From positions 458,134 through 522,133 of the forward strand of contig NZ_CP015109.1 in the NCBI RefSeq assembly GCF_002082015.1: a stretch of DNA of 64,000 nucleotides, read 5' to 3'. Positions within the stretch are counted from its first letter, which is position 1; every line of letters starts with the position of its first letter. The notes under the pieces were generated by a model, which saw only the letters and a program-made list of their open reading frames with translations, ran no database searches and was not told the DNA's origin. Both the position numbers and the translations under genes were made by a program. This stretch comes from Sporosarcina ureae (GTDB lineage: Bacteria; Bacillota; Bacilli; Bacillales_A; Planococcaceae). Below are positions 56,637 to 64,000 of the stretch, piece after piece.

Positions 56637-57998
56637 TCACTTCGTTTGTTTTTGTTTTTTCTTTGTTAAATATTTTTCCACGAATTCCGTCGTCGTATCC
56701 CCAACATGGAATGCTTCATGCGCTGCTACTTCCTGGAGCATCGGAATATTCGTCTTGATGCCTTCGATGTGGTAGTTCGAAAGCGCTTCCTTAAGCCGGT
56801 CGATCGCTTCGCTACGATCTGTACCTTTGACGACGAGTTTCGCGATCATCGGGTCGTAAAACGGGGTAACGACTGACTCGCTGTGGACTGCCAATTCGTG
56901 GCGTATGCCCGGCCCTTCCGGTAGCTCCAGTTTCGTAATCGTCCCCGGTGAAGGGAAAAATGTTTTCGGATCTTCTGCGTAAATCCGTACTTCAATTGCG
57001 TGCCCGTTACGCTTGACGTCTTCTTGCGCAAATGAAAGTGTTTTTCCCGCAGCGATATGAAGCTGCTCTTTCACTAAGTCAAGCCCCGTAATTTCTTCCG
57101 TAATCGGGTGCTCTACTTGCAGTCGTGTATTCATTTCAAGAAAGTAGAAGTTTTGATCTGCGTCGACTAAAAATTCGATCGTGCCTGCGTTTTTATAGCC
57201 GATAGACTTCGCTGCTTTTACTGCTGCTTCGCCCATTTTTCTTCGGGTCTCTTCTGAAATGAATGAAGATGGCGCTTCTTCCAATACTTTTTGATGGCGA
57301 CGCTGTATGGAGCATTCGCGCTCCCATAAGTACACTGTATTTCCTTCATTGTCCGCTAAAATTTGAATTTCGATATGGCGTGGCTTCTCGACGAGTTTCT
57401 CAATATACATCGCACCGTCACCGAAGAAATCAGACGCTCGTTTTTGATTGCCTTCGAACGCTTTATGGACTTCGTCAGCGCTATAGACGACTTGCATACC
57501 GATTCCACCACCGCCTGCAGACGCCTTCAGCATAACGGGGTAACCGATAGTTTCCGCCGCTTCGATCGCATCTTCCGCGTCTGCAAGCGAACGAGTGACA
57601 CCCGGCACGACCGGAACACCCGCTTTTTCCATCGCTTTGCGCGACGCAATTTTGCTACCCATTTCAGAAATAACTTCAGGCGAAGGCCCGATGAACACAA
57701 ATCCTTCTTCTTCGCAGCGACGGGCAAATTCAGCATTTTCAGAAAGCAAACCATAACCTGGATGGATTGCTTCTGCTTTCGACTGATGCGCTGCTTCTAA
57801 AATTTTATCGATTTTCATATAACTTTCCGTTACACGTGGTCCACCGAGCAAGTAGGATTCATCAGCTTGCTTGACATGGACAGCATCCGCATCCGCTTCC
57901 GAATAGACACCGACCGTCTTAATACCGAGCTCTCTGCATGTACGCATGATACGGGCCGCTATTTCCCCGCGATTCGCAATCAAAATCTTTTTAAACAT
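56637..57998 (-). CDS. yngH: Biotin carboxylase subunit
   Basis: A 453-residue ATP-grasp enzyme. KKILIANRGEIAARIMRTCR begins the BC N-terminal domain, VMLKASAGGGGIGMQVVYS is the Gly-rich ATP loop, and FLEMNTRLQVEHPITEEITG and EVRIYAEDP carry the active-site residues. It is separate from the carboxyltransferase, as in bacteria of this group. A counterpart of YngH. AAAGGGTG precedes the ATG at 57998. Confidence 0.94.
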   Translation of the reverse strand: MFKKILIANRGEIAARIMRTCRELGIKTVGVYSEADADAVHVKQADESYLLGGPRVTESYMKIDKILEAAHQSKAEAIHPGYGLLSENAEFARRCEEEGFVFIGPSPEVISEMGSKIASRKAMEKAGVPVVPGVTRSLADAEDAIEAAETIGYPVMLKASAGGGGIGMQVVYSADEVHKAFEGNQKRASDFFGDGAMYIEKLVEKPRHIEIQILADNEGNTVYLWERECSIQRRHQKVLEEAPSSFISEETRRKMGEAAVKAAKSIGYKNAGTIEFLVDADQNFYFLEMNTRLQVEHPITEEITGLDLVKEQLHIAAGKTLSFAQEDVKRNGHAIEVRIYAEDPKTFFPSPGTITKLELPEGPGIRHELAVHSESVVTPFYDPMIAKLVVKGTDRSEAIDRLKEALSNYHIEGIKTNIPMLQEVAAHEAFHVGDTTTEFVEKYLTKKKQKQTK

Positions 57999-58097
57999 AG
58001 TGTTCACCCTTTCCATTTATCGTGTAATCAAGCTTTTCTATGCATCTATTTAGGAGAATAGGAGGTTAGCCGCCAAATGACCGGCTCCGCTGTCCAT

Positions 58098-60065
58098 TTA
58101 TTTGCCCACAGTTTTCGCTTCCATGACGCTCTGAAGTTCCGCAACTGTCGACGGATCTTCAAGTCCTGTCACATCGCCTGCGACACTACCCGTCGTAACA
58201 ATTTCCTTAATCAAGCGGCGCATAATTTTTCCGCTTACCGTTTTCGGCAGAGTATCAGTTATAACAATTTCTTTCGGCTGTGCAATTTTTCCGATCTGAC
58301 GGATGATGTTTTCTTTAATCCGTTCTACGACTTCCTGTCCGTCTGGTGCATTCTCAGAAAGGCAGACGAAAACGACAGGCACTTCGCCTTTAATTTCATC
58401 TGGCACGCCAATGACTGCACACTCCGCCACACCTGAACTTTCAAGTACAGCGCTTTCCATTTCCATTGTGCTCAAACGATGGCCTGCGACGTTGAACGCA
58501 TCGTCGGAACGGCCGACTACCCAAATATAGCCGTCTTCATCAATTAGCGCGAGATCGCTTGCGTAGTAGCTACCGTCGACTTGGCTGTAGTATGAACCGT
58601 AGTAACGTTCCGGTTCTCTCCAAATTGTCCGGCACAGCATCGGGAACGGCTTTTTAATGACCAAGTTTCCGAGTTGCCCCGCTTTCACGGGTTCACCGGC
58701 TTCATTGACCACATCGAACACCGCGCCTAAAAACGGCGGACCGGAAGAGCCTGGTTTCATCGGTGTCAGCCATGCTGCTCCTGCAATTGGCGAGCCGGCT
58801 GTTTCGGTCTGTCCCCACGTGTTGTTAATATAGACTTTTTTCTTACCGAGCACTTCATATGTCCATTGCCACGTCTCCGCATCAAACGGCTCACCGACGA
58901 GTGCGATCACGTCAAGGCATGACAAGTCAAACTGCTCGATCGGCTTCTCGCCCATGCTTTTCAACATACGCAACGCTGTCGGAGCGGTAAATAATTTATT
59001 GACTCGGTATTTTTCAATGATTTGATAAAAACGCGTTTTTTCCGGATAATCGATTGCCCCTTCGTAAACGATTGTCGTGACGCCGTTCGCAAGAGACCCC
59101 ACGATGCCCCAAATATGCATCGTTAGCCAGCCGATATCCGCCGTGCACCAAAATACGTCATCATCGCGATGATCGAGATGGTACTTCGCGTAGACGTAGT
59201 TCTGCACGACGAAGGCCGTTCCTGAATGTACGATCCCTTTCGGCTTACCTGTCGTGCCGCTCGTATAGAAAACGATGCCGTTCTCATTGGCTTCAAGACG
59301 CTCGGGTTCACAATCAATGCTCGCTTTTTCCGTCAGTTCATGCCACCAGTAATCGCGGCCTTCTTGCATATCAATATCGATGCCCATACGATTGACGACA
59401 ATGACTGCTTCAACTGAAGAAGTAGAAGGGGCCACTTGATCGACTTTTTCTTTCAAGCGGATTTCCTTGCCGCGACGCACTGTCGCATCCGCTGTGACGA
59501 TGACTTTTGGTTCAAAGCTTGCTAGCCGGTCGGATAAAGAACGCTCGGAATAGCCTGAAAAGACTGCGTTGTAAATCGCTCCGACACGGAAACACGCAAG
59601 CACCGCTATGACCGCTTCCGCCAAGTTCGGGAGATAAATCGCGACACAATCGCCTTTTTTCACGCCGAACGATCGAAGAACATTGGAAAAACGATTCACT
59701 TCCGCAAGAAGCATCGAATACGTGTAAAACTTCGAATCACCGTTCTCGCTTTCCCAAATGAGTGCTGTCCGGTTACCGGCACCGTTTTGTATATGCCGAT
59801 CAAGTAAATTGATGCTCGGATTGGTCATGCCGTCAACGAAAAATTTGAAATCAGGAAGCGTGCCGCTGATCGTCTCTGTCCACGGTTCATACCATTCGAG
59901 CTCACGGGCTTGCTGATCCCAAAATGTAGCTGGATCTTCTTGGGACTGCCGGAGAAGTTCTTGGAAAGCTTCTGCGCTACCAATTGAAGTCGAGCGCGCC
60001 TTTTCTTCACTAGGATAAATAAGTTTACTATTCGCCGCTACTTGTAAAACTCGTTCAATATCCAT
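58098..60065 (-). CDS. Acetyl-CoA synthetase-type short-chain acyl-CoA ligase
   Basis: A 655-residue ANL-family ligase with an ACAS-type N-terminal segment (ATFWDQQARELEWYEPWTET). ATP motif FYTSGTTGKPKGIVHSGTAF, adenylate motif NNTWGQTETAG, hinge GRSDDAFNVAGHRLSTMEME and the acetylatable lysine in LPKTVSGKIMRRLIKEI are intact. B. subtilis YngI, at the same place, is shorter and of the medium-chain type, so this ligase is different. Its substrate may be isovalerate, acetoacetate or propionate; sequence does not decide. AAAGGAG precedes the ATG. Confidence 0.87.
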   Translation of the reverse strand: MDIERVLQVAANSKLIYPSEEKARSTSIGSAEAFQELLRQSQEDPATFWDQQARELEWYEPWTETISGTLPDFKFFVDGMTNPSINLLDRHIQNGAGNRTALIWESENGDSKFYTYSMLLAEVNRFSNVLRSFGVKKGDCVAIYLPNLAEAVIAVLACFRVGAIYNAVFSGYSERSLSDRLASFEPKVIVTADATVRRGKEIRLKEKVDQVAPSTSSVEAVIVVNRMGIDIDMQEGRDYWWHELTEKASIDCEPERLEANENGIVFYTSGTTGKPKGIVHSGTAFVVQNYVYAKYHLDHRDDDVFWCTADIGWLTMHIWGIVGSLANGVTTIVYEGAIDYPEKTRFYQIIEKYRVNKLFTAPTALRMLKSMGEKPIEQFDLSCLDVIALVGEPFDAETWQWTYEVLGKKKVYINNTWGQTETAGSPIAGAAWLTPMKPGSSGPPFLGAVFDVVNEAGEPVKAGQLGNLVIKKPFPMLCRTIWREPERYYGSYYSQVDGSYYASDLALIDEDGYIWVVGRSDDAFNVAGHRLSTMEMESAVLESSGVAECAVIGVPDEIKGEVPVVFVCLSENAPDGQEVVERIKENIIRQIGKIAQPKEIVITDTLPKTVSGKIMRRLIKEIVTTGSVAGDVTGLEDPSTVAELQSVMEAKTVGK

Positions 60066-60107
60066 TCAATCGCTCCTTTATCAATTCATTGAAAATCCCA
60101 TCAAAGA

Positions 60108-61247
60108 TCAGCAGCCGATTTGTTTCGCAATGACCATGCGCTGAACTTCGGACGTGCCTTCGCCAATTTCTAAAAGTTTCGCATCGCGGAAGAAACGCTC
60201 GACTTGGTATTCTTTAATATAGCCGTAGCCACCGTGAATTTGAACCGCTTGATCGCAAACGCGCATACACATTTCAGAAGCGAATAGTTTCGCAAACGCC
60301 GCTTCTTTTTTGAATGAGCGGCCTTGATCTTTTAGCCACGCTGCTTTGTAGACCATATTACGTGCCAGTTCGATATTCATCGCCATATCCGCAAGTTTGA
60401 ACTGAATCGCCTGGAAATTTGAAATGCTTCTGCCGAACTGTTTTCGCTCTTGTGCGTAATTCAATGCCTTCTCGTACGCTCCTTGCGCTAAGCCAACAGC
60501 CATCGCACCGATGCCAATCCGTCCGCCGTCAAGTGTCGCCAAAAACTGTTTGTAACCGTTTCCAATTTCGCCAAGAAGATTTTCTTTCGGGACACGGACG
60601 TTTTCCAAAATCAATTCTGTCGTATTAGAAGAATGAAGTCCCATTTTTTCATAGTTTGCGATGACCGTGAACCCTGGTGCATCAGTCGGCACGATAAATG
60701 CGCTGATGCCGTCCGTACCTTTCGAGCGGTCTGTAATCGCTGTCACAGCAAGATGTTTCGCATAGCTCGCATTCGTAATGAAACATTTCGAACCGTTAAG
60801 GACCCACTCATCGCCTTCAAGAACAGCTGTCGTTTCTGTACCGCCCGCATCCGACCCTGCATTCGGCTCCGTCAATCCAAACGCCCCGAATGACTCACCT
60901 GTACAAATCGGTGTTAAATATTTCTTTTTCTGCTCCGGTGTGCCGAATAAGTGAAGCGGCGCTCCGCCAAGTGAAATATGCGCAGAATATGTGATACCTG
61001 TCGACGCGCAGACACGGCTCAATTCTTCCGTGACGATTGCAAAACTCGTCGTATCCGCTCCACCCCCGTCATACTCCTCCGGGAAAGGTAGCCCCATCAA
61101 ACCGAGCTGCGAAAACTTTTCAAAAATTTCTTTCGGAAATTCTCCTGTACGATCACGCTCATCCGCACCAGGCGCCACTTCCGCTTCCGCAAACTCGCGA
61201 GCCAACTTGCGCACCATTTGTTGTTCATCCGTCAAATCAAAATTCAT
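60108..61247 (-). CDS. yngJ: Isovaleryl-CoA-type acyl-CoA dehydrogenase
   Basis: A 379-residue acyl-CoA dehydrogenase. FAD motifs are GAFGLTEPNAGSDAGGTETT and KCFITNASYAKHLAV, with C-terminal AVQIHGGYGYIKEYQVERFF and LEIGEGTSEVQRMVIAKQI. In this operon it should oxidise isovaleryl-CoA to 3-methylcrotonyl-CoA; the counterpart is YngJ (380 residues). The ATG at 61247 has GGAGG upstream; 27 further in-frame codons upstream lack a start site. It is first in the operon. Confidence 0.93.
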   Translation of the reverse strand: MNFDLTDEQQMVRKLAREFAEAEVAPGADERDRTGEFPKEIFEKFSQLGLMGLPFPEEYDGGGADTTSFAIVTEELSRVCASTGITYSAHISLGGAPLHLFGTPEQKKKYLTPICTGESFGAFGLTEPNAGSDAGGTETTAVLEGDEWVLNGSKCFITNASYAKHLAVTAITDRSKGTDGISAFIVPTDAPGFTVIANYEKMGLHSSNTTELILENVRVPKENLLGEIGNGYKQFLATLDGGRIGIGAMAVGLAQGAYEKALNYAQERKQFGRSISNFQAIQFKLADMAMNIELARNMVYKAAWLKDQGRSFKKEAAFAKLFASEMCMRVCDQAVQIHGGYGYIKEYQVERFFRDAKLLEIGEGTSEVQRMVIAKQIGC

Positions 61248-61431
61248 AGTAAATACCTCCATTCTTCTTTTACGTTCCCTTATTGCCATACATCGTTTCG
61301 CTAGCACACACATTGCAAACGCTTTCATCTATGCGTATACTTTCAATACACGAGCTTTCATTTTATTTCCAATTCACCTATAATTATAAACAATACAAAC
61401 AATTAATTCTATGTGTAATTTCCCGAAAGAA

Positions 61432-61450
61432 TTTGTGTGTTTTACACAAA
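61432..61450. promoter_or_regulatory. Inverted repeat in the divergent leucine-operon/regulator region
   Basis: TTTGTGT-GTTTT-ACACAAA, a perfect 7-bp inverted repeat, lies 36 bases before the regulator ATG. The regulator side has TACTAT just downstream; a TATAAT faces the catabolic operon near 61380. A likely binding site of the regulator itself. Confidence 0.5.
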
Positions 61451-61485
61451 AACCACAAAATACTATAGAGTTAGGATGATCAAGT

Positions 61486-63294
61486 ATGCAAGACACTTTA
61501 ACTCGCCGGCAGCTCAAATCTCTTGTACATGTTTCCACTGTCATTAACTCTTCATTAGATATCGAAACGATTTTCGATTCGATTATTGATGAAGCAATTT
61601 CCGCAGTAGAGGCAGCAGGAGGCGGTTCGATTTGGGTTTTCGACCAGCAGAAACAGCGCTTGATGGCCAAATCCGCACAAGGTTTATTTTATCCGCAAAT
61701 CTTTAAATCGATTGAATTAAGCAGCGGTGAATCGATGACAGGCATGACATTTCAAGCGGAAAAAGGGCTAGTGTTCAAAAATGAAGAAGAAATCAAACAG
61801 GCGCTTGATACACTTACTCCTAGCAACCGGATGCTGCTCGATGAATCTATTTCAAGTAGTTTTCATTTCACATCAGTCATTTCATCTCCAATTTTATTGA
61901 AAGGAACATGCATCGGTGTCATTACGCTTGATTCATTCGATCAATCGCTTCATTTCAAAAAAGAGGATATGCGGTTGTTAGAAGCAATTGCCCAGCAAGC
62001 CGCCATTGCGCTTGAAAAATCAAGTATTCATCATAAAGAGAAAAAAACTGTCCAAGAGCTGTCCCGCTCAATCGAAACACAACGCAATATCGCTAATCTC
62101 GTCGTTAACGGAGAGGGAATCCAGTCTATCATAGATTATATTTACCAAACGATCGGTGAACATATTTTCCTATTCAATGAGATGGACGAACTGACCGCTT
62201 CTGCCTGCCGCACGCCTATTTCAAGTGAAATGAAAGGCGAACTGCTACATTTTGCGAAACAAAACGCCCAGTCGCTCAACAGTCCGTATAACGTCTCAGA
62301 TATTACGCTAGGCCTAGAAAACTATCAATTCATTGGGCTACCGTTGCAATCGAAAAGAAAGCCACTCGGCACGCTCATCATCGTCTCAAAAGACCCTATT
62401 GGAGAAGCTGAAATCAACGCGCTCGAACACATCTGTACGGTCATCATGCTCGAGCTCGTCAAAGAACAGGCTGTCTGCGAAACACAGCAGCGCCTACAAG
62501 GCGAATTTATGGCGAAAATTTTATCGGGCCAAACAATCGATGACACATTAATGAAGCAGGCAAAAAATCTACAGTTCGACTTGAACCGCAACTACATCGC
62601 TGTCAGCGTCAGCGTCGAAAATAAAGATAACCTGCAGCGCGGAGCTATTAGCGAAAACGTCATCAACGATCTGTTTCATATGACGAATAAATGCTTCCTA
62701 GGAAAGAACTCGCAAGGCGCTGCGCTCATTGACCAAAACAAGATCGCTGCTCTATTCTCCTTCCCTGCCAAACTGCAGGTAGCAAACCCAGTAGGCAGCA
62801 TTAAACAACTCGCCTTGCACTTGCAGCAGGAAATCGAAAAAATATACAACGAAATCGACATCACAATCGGTATTGGCAGAATGAAGCCAAACCTCGCTGA
62901 TGTACACGAATCATTCAAAGAGGCTGAAAAATGCATCACATTCATGAAAAACTACCATTTCGAAGAACGCGCACTGTCCTACACAGACCTTGGTATCCAG
63001 CGCTTCATCTTACGGAATTCTGAAGAAGAGCTGCTCGATTTCGTGCATGAAGTCATCGGCCCGCTCATCCAATACGAACAAGCTCGTAAAGGGGACTTGC
63101 TGCAAACATTACTGACCTATTTCCGTCAAAATCAAAACATCAAACGAACCGCTGTCGCCCTTCATGTCCATACAAACACGCTGAACTACCGCCTGAAACG
63201 GATTGAGGAAATTCTTTCAACCGACCTGACAGATGGCCAGCAATTGTTTAACATTCAATTGGCCGGGAATATTTACCACCATATTAAACAGTAA
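61486..63294 (+). CDS. GAF-domain transcriptional regulator with PucR/CdaR-type HTH
   Basis: A 602-residue regulator. Residues 10-190 are a GAF domain (VHVSTVINSSLDIETIFDSI, AIAQQAAIALEKSS), a second sensor-like domain follows (residues 200-340), then a GGDEF-like/CdaR middle part (ITIGIGRMKPNLADVHESFK), and the C-terminal PucR-type HTH (RQNQNIKRTAVALHVHTNTL, NYRLKRIEEIL). It is divergent from the leucine operon and is probably its activator; this rests on position. The end overlaps its terminator. Confidence 0.88.
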   Translation: MQDTLTRRQLKSLVHVSTVINSSLDIETIFDSIIDEAISAVEAAGGGSIWVFDQQKQRLMAKSAQGLFYPQIFKSIELSSGESMTGMTFQAEKGLVFKNEEEIKQALDTLTPSNRMLLDESISSSFHFTSVISSPILLKGTCIGVITLDSFDQSLHFKKEDMRLLEAIAQQAAIALEKSSIHHKEKKTVQELSRSIETQRNIANLVVNGEGIQSIIDYIYQTIGEHIFLFNEMDELTASACRTPISSEMKGELLHFAKQNAQSLNSPYNVSDITLGLENYQFIGLPLQSKRKPLGTLIIVSKDPIGEAEINALEHICTVIMLELVKEQAVCETQQRLQGEFMAKILSGQTIDDTLMKQAKNLQFDLNRNYIAVSVSVENKDNLQRGAISENVINDLFHMTNKCFLGKNSQGAALIDQNKIAALFSFPAKLQVANPVGSIKQLALHLQQEIEKIYNEIDITIGIGRMKPNLADVHESFKEAEKCITFMKNYHFEERALSYTDLGIQRFILRNSEEELLDFVHEVIGPLIQYEQARKGDLLQTLLTYFRQNQNIKRTAVALHVHTNTLNYRLKRIEEILSTDLTDGQQLFNIQLAGNIYHHIKQ

Positions 63295-63325
63295 CAAGGG
63301 ACCGGCTCCTTGTTACTGTTTTTTC
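63291..63325 (+). terminator. Terminator of the regulator gene
   Basis: GTAACAAGG and CCTTGTTAC form a stem with an 8-base loop, followed by TGTTTTTTC. The stem includes the stop codon of the regulator. Confidence 0.87.
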
Positions 63326-63741
63326 TCATATCATTGGAACACACATATCTCAATTCCTTCACATCATGAACTTTGTAAGCCATAACCAACTCCATGTGGA
63401 ATGATTGTGAGAAGGATGAACGGCAATCCTAGAGAGCAGCCAATGCGTTACTAAAAAATAATCGTCTGCTGGCCATTCAGCGGTGCTAACAGCGACATTC
63501 ATAATGGATACGAAGTATTCATCAATTTATGTCTCAGGGCGGGTATCGTAATAATGTTCGGAATTTTTTCGAACAAAATATCATTCGGCTTGAAATAGCT
63601 AAATAGGAATGAGAAAAAAACTGGATTGTCTCATCGCTACGGTATTCTGTTGGGCAGGATTTTGCGACAGTCTTTCTGTCAGCGCCTCCCTATCTAGCCG
63701 GACGAATTTTAAATAGTATAATGATACGTAACCATCACAGT
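63326..63741. other. Non-coding stretch with decayed coding fragments
   Basis: No intact gene. Short plus-strand frames look protein-like: NGYEVFINLCLRAGIVIMF (about 63500-63590), and MRKKLDCLIATVFCWAGF at 63609-63716, which ends after 35 codons. The latter resembles the first helix of EamA-type transporters (LIATVFWAGNF) with disruptions. Probably remains of one or two lost genes. Confidence 0.3.
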
Positions 63742-63789
63742 AAAAAAGCGCTGTAAACGTCAGTTCCTCAACGTTTACAGCGCTTTTTA
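63742..63789. terminator. Terminator downstream of tRNA-Arg(TCT)
   Basis: AAAAAGCGCTGTAAACGT and ACGTTTACAGCGCTTTTT pair perfectly around a short loop with A/T runs on both sides. Confidence 0.9.
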
Positions 63790-63816
63790 TTTTACTTAAC
63801 TCTACAGATTTCATTA

Positions 63817-63890
<74 letters not shown>

Positions 63891-64000
63891 AAACACCTGC
63901 AACCACAGGCACAAGAACTATTATATGCATAACGCAAATAAAAGTCAACACTATTTCAAAAAACTATTTATTTAATTTAGTTCGGTCTAATAAGTCGTGG

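Noticed and set aside
61248..61485. Sigma-54 (-12/-24) promoter before the leucine operon
   Set aside because: Considered because some catabolic operons use it; no TGGCAC-n5-TTGC match was found.
63599..63814. 71-codon minus-strand frame next to tRNA-Arg(TCT)
   Set aside because: It runs through the perfect terminator hairpin at 63742-63789 and has no ribosome binding site.

Overview
The window looks like chromosome from a low-to-mid GC, endospore-forming member of the Bacillales, most like Sporosarcina and its Planococcaceae relatives. This is inferred from gene order and family resemblance, not from a database search. The order tig-clpX-lonA-engB-hemA-hemX-hemC-hemD-hemB-hemL-(spoVID position)-valS-folC matches the Bacillus arrangement. 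Ribosome binding sites are AGGAGG-type, TTG and GTG starts are common, and valS has a T-box leader.

Left edge to 6.2 kb (minus strand): a type IV pilus cluster downstream of folC. It has two prepilin-like proteins (PilV/PilW type), a large PilX-like prepilin with a repetitive exported body, a VanW/G5-like membrane protein with a Ser/Gly/Asn tail, and the ATPases PilB and PilT (PilT runs off the window). 7.5-10.2 kb (plus): two different ATP-grasp ligases and a metallo-beta-lactamase-fold hydrolase joined by ATGA overlaps. 10.3-15.1 kb: an HTH protein fused to a desulfoferrodoxin-like module, an alpha/beta hydrolase, small membrane or exported proteins, and an operon of GNAT acetyltransferase, MccF-like S66 peptidase, an unknown protein and a GrpB protein.

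15.2-31.8 kb (mostly minus): valS with a valine T-box, a short SpoVID-like gene, the haem pathway from glutamyl-tRNA to uroporphyrinogen III plus hemL, then engB, lonA, clpX and tig. lonB is missing between clpX and lonA, and a terminator lies between hemA and hemX. 31.8-38.1 kb: a TPR protein, a lipid kinase, a SIMPL protein, several very small membrane or coiled-coil proteins, an HD phosphohydrolase, an HTH-DUF1232 protein and an LCP cell-wall ligase.

38.2-52.8 kb: a three-gene acyl-CoA dehydrogenase operon behind a TetR-type palindrome, tRNA-Arg(CCT), a SET protein, a DUF3885 protein, an MhqO-like dioxygenase, a surface repeat protein, DoxX, a CoA-disulfide reductase/rhodanese with a CsoR/CstR-type operator inside its promoter, a 650-residue protein of unknown function, a DUF2975/HTH pair and three small stand-alone enzymes or binding proteins.

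53.1-63.3 kb: a leucine/isovalerate catabolic operon (isovaleryl-CoA dehydrogenase, acyl-CoA synthetase, biotin carboxylase, biotin carrier, HMG-CoA lyase, methylglutaconyl-CoA hydratase, carboxyltransferase) with a divergent GAF-PucR-type regulator. It is visibly richer in G+C than its surroundings. The window ends with decayed sequence and tRNA-Arg(TCT), whose 3' half nearly repeats that of the tRNA at 42.1 kb. No prophage, transposase, integrase or CRISPR array was seen.
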